Assembly (NCBI GenBank): GCA_026119935.1
Contig: JALRMH010000014.1
Coordinates: 1 to 64,000, forward strand
From: Endothia cerciana
Lineage: Eukaryota; Ascomycota; Sordariomycetes; Diaporthales; Cryphonectriaceae
DNA length: 64,000 bases
Direction of reading: 5' to 3'
Position 1 is the first letter of the stretch, and the number at the start of each line of letters is the position of its first letter. A model generated the notes under the pieces. That model had not been told where the DNA came from, searched no databases, and saw only the letters and a list, made by a program, of their open reading frames with translations. Below, one piece after another: positions 35,117 to 44,325 of this stretch. The position numbers and the translations under genes were made by a program.

Positions 35117-36060
35117 TTATAGGACTCTGTACTTAACGTGTAAACTGACTCTACAGGAATACTTTGGAGAACTCGCGCTGGGCCTCGGGGGTCCGGCATA
35201 GAGCGCAAGAGGATGGAGGCTATGGGGTCGCACGACTCGAGGATGGAGGCGACCGGCCTGGGCTCGGGGTTCTTCATGGCACCCCTGGAGGAAGGCTGTC
35301 TGGTGTGCTAGCAGGTCGGCCACATGCTTGCACGTCTCATGGGGCCTGTGTGACTTGACGAGATAGCCGCTGTAGGACATGTCGTGGCCCTCAGCGTTGT
35401 TGTCGTCAATACCATGCTCCGTGAACCGCCTGATCAACCCAAGGTTAGTCCCGAGGAACTGAAACGTGCGATTCTCGGGCATCAGGTTATCATTAAGCCC
35501 TTGACGTGCCCTCCATATCTTCTTAACGAAACCATCGCCGGTTTGTAATGCAAGCATTCGAGCACCGGGGCCGCCAAGTCTTGGTTTCTCGACTCTCGCC
35601 TTCTGAAGCCTGCCATTGGCGGTGAAAACGTCCGGCCTGAGCCTGAATAGCTCACGGGCTTCAGGACTTCCTCTTGGTCCACCTCCTTTTTCACACACGG
35701 GGTGTTGGATTCTGGCTCGTCGTCCTCCTCGCGGAATGGCTTTTGCGCAGTGCGAAACTTTCCGGCGGGTGCGAGAGGAAGAGCTAGATATTTATCACAT
35801 GCGCCAATAAACTGTCTCCAGGAGGGATCTTCTAGACACAGGGCTTCTCGACCAAAGGGTCAGCGACGTAGCGGAGAGCACAGTCGACCCAGACATGTCG
35901 CGGCGAGTTCGGGGCGCTGCTGCCGAGAGCTATATTCTTAGCGCAGCCGTTGGGTCCGGCGCGCTCAACGATAGCGAGGTAGCAGGGGCCCAACGGGGAG
36001 GTCTCCGCGGGAGTCGGCCTGGTGACGAGAATTGGACGGGAACAGGAGACGTCACAGAGA
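35117..36060 (-). pseudogene. Unrecognised relic, coding-like minus-strand sequence
   Basis: A coding-like stretch on the minus strand reads LVTRPTPAETSPLGPCYLAI, SAPNSPRHVWVDCALRYVAD and, after a frame change near 35840, DPSWRQFIGACDKYLALP and FREEDDEPESNTPCVKKEV. It then continues in a further frame as MLALQTGDGFVKKIWRARQG. At least two frame changes are needed. I do not recognise the family. Codon bias suggests it was a real gene. Confidence 0.4.
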
Positions 36061-36898
36061 CGTACTAGAAAGGTTTGGCGCGTTGCTTTGGGTAGTTTGA
36101 ATGATGCTTTGATGGAGAGGGCGGGAAAGCGCCATCGCCATGGCCATCGTCATACTACCTTCGAGCAGTTCGATGGCTCCGTCTTCGACACCAGGCGGTC
36201 TTGACTGCTTGCTTATGAAGATGAAAGGTGCCACTCCACTATCATCCGGGGCCTATGTGCTCGTTCCGGTACTGTGTACACCACCATCAAAAACATCAAG
36301 GGTAGGGAATATACTGAGGCGAGGATGCCAGAAAGACAAAAAGAAAAAGAAGAAAAGAAGAAGTGAGCAGGGTACCATCCGGTCCGTAGAAGAAGGTAAT
36401 TACGAAGGCGGTATCAATAATCCGACGAGAAGTCATTCACGAGAGGCCGTTCCATGGGGACCCCTACAGAATTCTTCAGGTGCCACTCAGGAGGCGATAT
36501 CTGAAAGGAGGACACCTATGATGGTACCAGGTATCGCCCAAGGGATCCATGTCACCACTGCGAGTATGCCTTCTCTTGACCGTATGTGTGCTCCACAACG
36601 ATAGGACTAAGGGATCACACAGCAGCAGGGCAAACAGCTTCCGCATGAAAGTTGTGAAGCGTCCAGAAATTCGAGGGAAATTTTGAGTCATTTCATCATG
36701 AACCCATCATGGTATCTATCCGGTCCAGAAATAACGACATGCCGGTGGAGTCCCTCACCTGGATGACCAGGCCCATTCCGGACGGCCGTCTCTGGACTCA
36801 GAGCAAACCATCGAAAGCAAGCGCGATGCCACACAATGCACCAAGCAAAACCTTGGAACCGACCGGGAGAAACCTAGGGTGGCCAAGACACCGCCTGG
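36061..36898. other. Intergenic region, no recognised gene
   Basis: Short open frames only. It probably includes the 3' flank of the minus-strand gene that ends at 36899. Confidence 0.5.
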
Positions 36899-38434
36899 CT
36901 ACCATTGCATGCTCTTCTTCTTGGTGACCTTCTTTGGGTCCAGCACATTCTGGAAGAAAGTACTGACAGACGCCTGTCCGGATCCGTACGGCCTGCCTCC
37001 AGGCCTCGACGGACCCGGCTGCTGGGACGCGGCCGGCCGGAACAGGTTCGTTAGCGTCGAGCTGTTGAAGGGCCCCATCGACCCGGGCCCGACACTGAGG
37101 GGTCTCTGCGGCGGAGGGGCGAAGTTCGGCTGTTGTGGCAGCGGCGGCGAGGGGCCGTGGGATTGTTGACGGGGCGGCAGCGGCGGGTCTGAGTCCTGGC
37201 GCGGGCCCGACGGCCGGCCTGGTGAGAGCTCCTGGCCCTGGACGCCGTACAGCTGCCTCAGCCTCTCCGTCTCCCTGTCCACCTCGGCCTGACGCCTGCG
37301 GGTCTCCTGTTCTTCCTGCTTGAGCATCTCCTCGAGGTGCCTCCTCTCCTCCGCCTCTCGTCTCTGCCGCTCGCGGGCCTGCCGCTTCAGCTGCTCGTCG
37401 TCTTCCTTCTTCATCTGCTTCATCAGTTTGAGCGTCTCCGGGTCGATGCCTGAGCCGTTCGGCTTTGAAGACGACGCTACATTCGCGGTGGACGTCGTGG
37501 GCGGGGTCGGCCCCAGCGCACCAGACATGGCCGCCGGAGAACCGTCTGTAGGCGCACGCCCTGGGGCGACACCTGGTATCGGAGGGGAAGGGCTAGCCAC
37601 GGGGGGGCTCGCCCTGGAGTTCTTGCGCCTGCCACTAGCCACCGCGACGGGGACCCCCGTACCGGTGTTGAACAAATCTGGCCTCTTCTCCGGCGCCAGG
37701 TAGAGATCACGGATGACCTCCGCCCCTATGACCAGCACGATGTCCAGGCCCTTGCGGTCCTCCGTCTCCACCCGCTGCAGGTTGGGCTCGTACACGGTGA
37801 CGGCCGTCTCCCGTCCCATCTTGAAGAGCGCGACCGTGATGTCGGGCTCCTTGCTCTTGTGCTTGCCCAGGCTCTTGCCGACGTTGTAGCACGTCATGTC
37901 CTTTGTGAGCCTGCCCTCCCTCTTCCACTTGAACATGTTCCGCGGGCGGAAGTCGGCGCTCGGCTCCCCGTTCTGCCTGTCGAGCTGGGAGGGCGTGGGC
38001 ATCTTGAAGCTCTGCGACAGCATCTCGAACTCCCAGCTGTCCGTCCTGGTGAGCGAGCCCGGGAAGTACCTGACGACGACCGTCTGGTCCGGGTCGTACA
38101 GCTGGATGGTGAAGGTGTCCGGGATCACCGGCGCGGGCTGGAGGCGGGCGCCGCTGTTCTGCCCCTGCTGTGCCCTGATCTCGGCGGCGGACAGGGTCGG
38201 CTGCTGCCATTCCGGCGAGACGACGACCTCGGCATAGACGACATCTTTTGCGTAGGGGTCTTTCAGCGCCACTGCGTATTTCTGGGCAGCGGCGGGGTTC
38301 GTGCTCGGGTGTGCGCGTTCGAAGATATACTCTGCGGCGGGCTCGGAGCCGTTCCTCGAGAAGTAGACGGGACACGAGAGGGGGCTCTCGGGCTGCTGCT
38401 TGAACTGGAAGGTAGGGAGGTTTTCGTCGAGCAT
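36899..38434 (-). CDS. Conserved fungal hypothetical protein with central coiled coil
   Basis: A single exon encodes 511 residues, starting MLDENLPTFQFKQQ and ending KKVTKKKSMQW. Residues 1-260 look globular, with strands such as YAEVVVSPEWQQP, TFTIQLYDPDQTVVVRYFPG, MTCYNVGKSLGK and ITVALFKMGRETAVTVYEP. This is followed by a Pro/Ser-rich linker and a charged helix at about 335-400 (KQMKKEDDEQLKRQARERQR onward) that should form a coiled coil. The C-terminal 110 residues are Pro/Gly/Gln-rich and disordered. No signal peptide or membrane span is present, so the protein is probably cytosolic or nuclear. The frame is intact although the gene is surrounded by relics. I do not recognise a function. 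Confidence 0.85.
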   Translation of the reverse strand: MLDENLPTFQFKQQPESPLSCPVYFSRNGSEPAAEYIFERAHPSTNPAAAQKYAVALKDPYAKDVVYAEVVVSPEWQQPTLSAAEIRAQQGQNSGARLQPAPVIPDTFTIQLYDPDQTVVVRYFPGSLTRTDSWEFEMLSQSFKMPTPSQLDRQNGEPSADFRPRNMFKWKREGRLTKDMTCYNVGKSLGKHKSKEPDITVALFKMGRETAVTVYEPNLQRVETEDRKGLDIVLVIGAEVIRDLYLAPEKRPDLFNTGTGVPVAVASGRRKNSRASPPVASPSPPIPGVAPGRAPTDGSPAAMSGALGPTPPTTSTANVASSSKPNGSGIDPETLKLMKQMKKEDDEQLKRQARERQRREAEERRHLEEMLKQEEQETRRRQAEVDRETERLRQLYGVQGQELSPGRPSGPRQDSDPPLPPRQQSHGPSPPLPQQPNFAPPPQRPLSVGPGSMGPFNSSTLTNLFRPAASQQPGPSRPGGRPYGSGQASVSTFFQNVLDPKKVTKKKSMQW

Positions 38435-41400
38435 GGCGAGAGGTAGTGCCGCGTGGGGTGGCTTCCTGTATTCTCAGTGGTGAAGAAGGTGCTCTCTTGT
38501 TCATGTGATGCTCTCCGAGAGACCGTGGCACATGTCTGTGGGAGTTCCTGGCTAGTGCTCAGGCTAGTTGAGATCGAATCTGTCTGCGCCCCGTCGAGCG
38601 TCGCGGAAAACAGGTGGCCACACAGGGAGTGGCCAAGACGAGACGGTCTCTAGGCGGAGTCTGACACAGACGAGGCTGTGTGGGTGTGTGTTTGTCACAG
38701 CCTTGCGAGGTACTATGAAGCGCTATGGAAACGCGCAATCGACAGAACAATGTTGCACCCGGCGGGGTCCAACCTTAGGTCGTCGAGATGGGGGCACAGG
38801 CGAGGCGAGACGGACAAGGGATCAGGATGAGAGAACCTATGAGCTGGATCGTGTATTACATAAAGACCAACGAAAGGAAGCACAAAGAACGGGGATCGTG
38901 ATCGCAACGGGAACAAGGAGGGAATGGTGAAGTAGGAGCCGCGATGGTGGTGGAAGAAGGACGCTTGTGGTCGCGCATCCCGTCAGCTGGACCGGGTTCA
39001 ACTGGACGTCATTCCGGGTGGGTATTAATACCAAGACAACTCTGAGCCACAACTGGCAACCTACCGTGTTGTTTCGTTGGCCGCAGCGGGTCTCCGAGCT
39101 GCGTGGACCCCTGGGGCTGTGCAGTAAGAGCGCGCCTAATAGCAATCCTACACCCTGACCACAGTACGTAACAGAGTAGGACTTCCGTCTTTTTGAGATC
39201 GTCGACTTGCATGGCCGCTGTCTGTACCGAGTACCGCCTGGTGCAGACTCGCTTCGACTTCTTGACTTGAAATCTCATGAGAGGCAACTAAATATCCACA
39301 ACAGGGCACCAAAGATAATACGAGGTTGATGACCTCGGGACGGTTTGGACTACCAGTATGGCTATCTATAAACTTTACTGATCTCCTGCACGCGCAGGGC
39401 AACAGCCGCCTCGAAGACCTCAGTCAGGGCCGGACCGCGGCGGAGACCGGATCCCACCATTTACGCCGTCGCACAGCCGGGCTTTGGGGTGGTCCCTTAT
39501 CAGGCCCTCGACGAAGTCAGGGCTGCTGTCCGGACCGAAGATGCACACGGTCGGACCGACGCCGACCCCTTGCACCATTGCTGTCTTGTCTGCTCGGCGA
39601 TGCCGCGCTTGATCGTCTCTTCGTCAGATCGGCCGTCTGCCTTCGGGCCGATGGTAAAGGATGGCCTTGAGACGCTTTGCTGATGATGCCACGTCGGGGA
39701 TCCTGGGCCCTGTGGATTTTGTCGTCCTCGTTCTGGAACGTTGTGCTGGAGACTCTCCGTTGAACCTCCGCCGTGTTGTTGGACCGATCTCGTTGTTGCT
39801 GCATGTGCCCATGCTCCCCTTCATATAGTGCTCGCCCTGTACAGCGCATCAAGAAAGCCGGTGGAACGGTGTTCCGTGAACCTGCCCCAAGTTGCAAGCG
39901 CGACGAGGCCGTGGTCGCCATCGCCAGGGAGTCTTGTTCCGGGACCGAGGACATTTCGATGTTAGACGACCGGGTGAGGCGGGGGCACTCAAGTTTGGTG
40001 GAGTGCTAATCTCTTCGCACCATATTTGCCGACTCACGGACACCCAGGTTGAGGCTGGGACCCTTCCTGCCAGCCACTAAGCGTACATACCACCACGTCC
40101 AGTCGCGGCCGCGACCCCTTCGGCCGCGACCCCTTCGGCCGCGCTCCATTTGCGCTCCGTTTACAGCCAACCTGCTACGGCCGGCGATGCGGCCCCTGTA
40201 CGTGGCCTTGATGTAGCCCGGAGGGTTCCTCCAGAAGTGGTACATGGGTAGCTACGGCAAGCCTCGTATTTTGCGTCTTGTGGGGGTAGTAGAGAGGCAG
40301 AGAGACACCTCGATCCTGCAGCAGGCGGTGCCCCTTTCTCCGCTTAAGGCTATAGAAAGGACGCCTTGGTTATCTTCTACCTAATCCGAGCCACTCCACC
40401 AAGCACTCTATCCTTCTCATCCTCTGCCTCTGCTGTCTTCCGAATTAATCCTCCTTACCTCCCTCCGACATTTCCTCCCGTAATGCCTAGGTAGTCTCGC
40501 CACTTCCAGCTACAACTACAGGGGCCGTGCCCCTCCTTCGAGCTGTAGCATTCTCGCTGAGTTGGCGTTTTCAATGACAAGAGGACCAGGAGCGGGTATT
40601 AACAACGGCGTTGCTCGTTGGGGCACTCGAGATACTGAGCTCACCTCTTCACCGCGCACCAGAGAGAGAAGATGGTACTGTACTTTACGTCCGTCTACCC
40701 GCCTATGTCGACATTAAACATATCCAGGTTATATGAGCCTCCATTCCCGGCTTTGGAGACGACGAATGAAAGCTTATTCATGTCGTTAAGGGTGTAGTTG
40801 TGGAAGCCCGGCAGACCATAGTCTCAAGCATCCGGGCAGTCGCAAAGGCACCGGTCACCAAGGCGGTTAAAGGGGCAATAGAGGTCTCTTTCCACGGGTA
40901 GTCTTCGCCTCAGTTGCACAGGCCACACAAAATCGGCCAGCTGGTGTCGTCAGAAGACTCGCGCATAAAGGTATGAAACCATCCGTCTTGCAGTATCCCC
41001 ATCCTATTCTAAAGGGTTACCGAACTTCGTGCAAATATTAGCTTATAACACTATAAATCTACAAGGACATAGAATGTGTTGTTCTGTTGATATCCAAGAT
41101 CACATAATTATTCAAATAGTTTTTTCTTTTTCTGTGCAAAGTAATCTGGTAAGGATATGCTTGAAATTACTTATCTTGCATTTGTTAAAGAATGTAATAA
41201 CCAAGACTGAGGTCTTCTTGTGTGCATTCTGTTCTCTACTTAGTTGTTTCCTTCCCCATGCGTCAAGCCCTCTACACCTGCTGTGGCTTTCCTTCTTAAG
41301 GTTTCCTCCCATCAGGAGCTTGAATACTCATTGACGGATGAGCGTTTTCACCCCGAAGGCTTGGCACGGAATTGGGTGGGTGAAGCCAGAGAGTTGGGTA

Positions 41401-43025
41401 ATTTGGGGATTCCTCTCTTGCTGTTGACCGCACTGGCACTGCTCACACAGTGTAGGTAAATATATGAAAAGGAACTCATTAAATACCGATATTATTTTTG
41501 GAGCAGTTCTCAACTCCAGAACCATTGCTTTAAATCATTGGAGCAGTTCACTGATAATAAAGTATCAGAGAAGAAGACATACACTTGTGTATACAGTGAT
41601 AAATCCTTTCTGAGGCTAGAATTCGAAAGTTCAAAGTCAGTGAATTGAGATAATCAACAACATATACCGCTGAAAAGGATACTTACCATTTTTTAGTTTT
41701 CTTTACACTTGCTACAGTGCAAAATCTAGCATCAAATGCCAAGGATAATAGATGGGCTAATAACTGATACAATATAGTTGTAACAGATCTGGCAAGCCTT
41801 TGCTTCTCAAAAACATGAAACACTCGTGGCGGTGATTTCCAGGTGCAGATGGAAAAGAAGAAATGGAGATGGTGTCCAGCGAGAATTGGTTAGTATGGGA
41901 GGACCATGGCTTTTGAATGTGAAAGTGCACTTGTTACAGCTGGAGACTCTGGGCTAATGCGCATTAAAATATGTTCCACAGCGTCTCACCTGCATTTTGG
42001 TGTTGATGTGGCCTGCAGCCGGTTCAAGCTACGGACGACAAAGAGAGGGGTATGCTACCCCCCCTTGGCCAATGTCTGCCTTCTTCGTAAGCAGGCACTG
42101 GCATTCCCCCCTCCCGTTTATGATGGAGACTCGGGCCGAAGCTGCTGTACTGGAGGTGGTAGGCAGATCGGGACCTTACTCAGGTAGAAGCCTTCGGCCG
42201 TTCTCCAGCCTTACCTGCCGGTTGGAGTGAAAGGGGGTAGGTTTTGTTGAAATTGGTATGTCAAAAACACAATAGGTGCCACGTCCTGAGAGATTTGCTG
42301 TCCAGGGCTGTCTGACGTTTGACTCGACAACGCTAGGATTCGCGGTCTACCATCTTAGGTCTTGTGCCCATATTGGGAAAATATAAAGCGAGGATCAACC
42401 AGATGCTTAGTTAATTATAGACTGGGCTCTTAGATGCATCCTGAAGGAACAGGCAAAGAGAACGCTAGACCACAAACACGCTCATTCTCCCACACAGAAG
42501 ATATCCTAATGGAGATCATCGAACAGGGGATTGTTCTGTACTATGGGAGGCTAAGCTTCTAAATACGAGGGCTTGCTTCACAGGTGTGCTTTGAAGGGAA
42601 TGAAACCCTCATGCCAATCACAGACTTCTTGTGTGTGGTTGTCGCCCGCTTATGTTCTGGTCCCCCAGCCTCATGCAGAGCTTTGGTGCAGCGTTTGGCA
42701 ACATGCATGATCTTTTCACCTGACCAACATACTGCAGCCAACCCAATCTTGCCACGCCTCATATCTAACCCGGACCAGGCGTGCCCCCAAGGTTTCCTGA
42801 TTGACTCTTCAACCTCAGCTGCGTAGCTTGTGGTTCTTGTCTGGGGAGAATCCTTCACGGGGACCTCAGGATTGAGTAAACACGGGGCACAGAAGGGGTC
42901 TTTGGAAGAGACAGTAAAAGCATTGCAATGTTGTACACCTTGTCGTGTTGCAAGCGCTGGTCCTTTCATTGATGTGGTAGTAGGAATATAATTTTTGCAT
43001 TCTCGAGATTGTCAATAACGGAATA
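38435..43025. other. Relic-rich, gene-poor region with an AT-rich pocket
   Basis: No intact gene seen. Scattered coding-like scraps occur near 39330-40080 on the plus strand (for example FGVVPYQALDEVRAAVRTED in one frame and VGDPGPVDFVVLVLERC in another) but cannot be joined or assigned. A 15-base tandem repeat lies at 40105-40145. From about 40980 to 42000 the base composition shifts to strongly AT-rich with stop codons in all frames. No terminal repeats or transposase/reverse transcriptase motifs could be recognised. Confidence 0.5.
40105..40145. repeat. 15-base GC-rich tandem repeat with palindromic core
   Basis: About 2.7 copies of the unit CGGCCGCGACCCCTT. Each copy carries the palindromic GCGGCCGC/CGGCCG core. 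Confidence 0.85.
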
Positions 43026-43032
43026 AGCTACG

Positions 43033-43043
43033 TAGCTCAGGGG
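43033..43043 (+). promoter_or_regulatory. Internal Pol III box A of tRNA-iMet
   Basis: TAGCTCAGGGG matches the tRNA box A consensus and lies entirely upstream of the intron-like insert. Confidence 0.8.
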
Positions 43044-43047
43044 AAGA

Positions 43048-43107
43048 GTGAGTCAACTTCAATGTCTGTAATGATGCTGCAACATCAACGCTAACAATCA
43101 ATGTTAG
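43048..43107 (+). other. 60-nt spliceosomal-type intron inside the initiator tRNA
   Basis: It starts GTGAGT, has CGCTAAC at 43089-43095 as a branch site, and ends GTTAG at 43107. The branch A is 13 bases before the acceptor. This is the exact architecture of introns in the protein genes of this window. Removing exactly these 60 bases restores GAGC as the perfect partner of the GCTC D-stem strand and gives a 72-nt tRNA. The boundary is ambiguous by only one base (G at both 43048 and 43108). Confidence 0.75.
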
Positions 43108-43135
43108 GCGCCGGGCTCATAACCCGGAGGGCCTT

Positions 43136-43146
43136 GGATCGAAACC
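43136..43146 (+). promoter_or_regulatory. Internal Pol III box B of tRNA-iMet
   Basis: GGATCGAAACC is the box B/T-loop of eukaryotic initiator tRNAs. Confidence 0.85.
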
Positions 43147-43157
43147 AAGCGTAGCTA

Positions 43158-44325
43158 TTTGCCTCCTATTTTTGGGCCTTTTTTTGTTTTTAGATTTCCG
43201 AGTGTCTACAATTGCATAATTTTTTCTTTTATTTTTGGATTGCTTGGTGTTGTGAACTATAATGTTTGGAGAGGGGACGAGGTTGTGGCATGGCTTGGAC
43301 CGCTTATGTAAGACCATGACCGCTGGGTCGGTATGTGTACATGGGTACTTAGGTGGGTTCGGGATCCCTGGGTCGGTGACAACTCCTATTATTGTACAAA
43401 TATCCAGGTCTGCTCCCGTATGTTCGATTGATGAGCGTGCGAGATGCTATAGCTGAGGGAGGCAGATAATAAGAAAAAGACTGCGGTATACGGGTTGAAC
43501 GCCCATAACCGGTCGCTCATTACGAGAAGCTCTGGTCCGCAGCGATATATCATAGTACGGCTAAGGAGCAGTGCAGAGATATTCATGGAGGAACAGGGCG
43601 GTGTCATAGCTTACCGCTTTTCCGTGAATAGATATATATACAGATCAGGCGGAGGGTCGGAGCCATCGGGAGCACCACATGCGAGAAGAGATGCCATAAG
43701 TAGCTCTCCAGGAGGGGATTCACAGTTGTGGGAAGCGTATGTACGGTACGGTGATTCCCCATAAAGACTACCCTAAAAAAATCAGGCAGATTCGCAGGGC
43801 CGCCGCGGGTCCTTCTTGGCCCTTACACCTACTGGCTGTAGACCACGGGGACATGGGCCAAGGTCTCGTCACCTGTGCGGAACGCGTCATGGTGAAAGAA
43901 ATGGTATCATGCTGTTGAGCCGTCCTAGAGGTATCCTAGACCTGTATAAATCCCCCACCCAAATATCTACATTATGAATGCCCTTGTCTGCTCACAACGC
44001 CACCATTGCAACAAAGAGAAGAGGGAAAAAGGGGGAGGGGGGGGGGGAAGAAGAAAATAAAACAGATCATGTGATGATCGCGGGTATCTTGTTTTTCCAG
44101 ACCTCTTTGTTCCATCCGTGACCATCTTACCCAAACCAGGGCCCAGCTCAGGTCCTGTTGTTTCCCATCCAGCTCATCGCCCATGGTCATCAGACATTAT
44201 GATTTAGTTCAGGGCCCCAATCCAACCGTGTCACTTGGGGATCCCCAAAAAAAAAAAAAAAAAAAAAAAAGAAACACCACCAAAACCGTTCCAGGATCTT
44301 CTTATCCCCCCCCTTTTGTGTCCAT
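43158..44325. other. Intergenic region between the tRNA and the DUF4203 gene
   Basis: No gene recognised. It has a G run near 44039 and an A-rich run of 22 bases at 44247-44270 in the 3' flank of the minus-strand gene. Confidence 0.55.
43169..43185 (+). terminator. Pol III T-run terminators
   Basis: A T5 run (43169-43173) and a T7 run (43179-43185) lie 12 and 22 bases after the tRNA discriminator base. Confidence 0.75.

Larger units (their letters stand above)
43026..43157 (+). tRNA. tRNA-iMet: Initiator tRNA-Met (CAT) interrupted in the D-arm
   Basis: The 5' part 43026-43047 and the 3' part 43108-43157 join to a 72-nt cloverleaf. It has acceptor AGCTACG/CGTAGCT with the A1-T72 pair and A73, D-stem GCTC/GAGC with loop AGGGGAA, anticodon arm CCGGG-CTCATAA-CCCGG with the three consecutive G-C pairs of initiators, and T-arm CTTGG-ATCGAAA-CCAAG with the initiator A54/A60 loop. 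These are diagnostic for the eukaryotic cytosolic initiator tRNA. The two parts are separated by 60 bases with spliceosomal-type signals, listed separately, at a position no standard tRNA intron uses (they lie after base 37). Without removal the D-stem has only a GAGT partner and 60 bases intrude before the anticodon arm. Box A, box B and a T-run terminator are all intact. Confidence 0.9.

Noticed and set aside
37707..38531. 274-codon minus-strand frame overlapping the 511-residue protein
   Set aside because: It is an alternate frame of the same coding sequence, Arg/Pro-rich, and the other frame has conserved protein-like features.
42559..42969. Minus-strand frame with a weak RNase H-like string (GKIGLAAVCW)
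   Set aside because: A single short resemblance without catalytic residues or neighbouring reverse transcriptase; not enough to call a retroelement.
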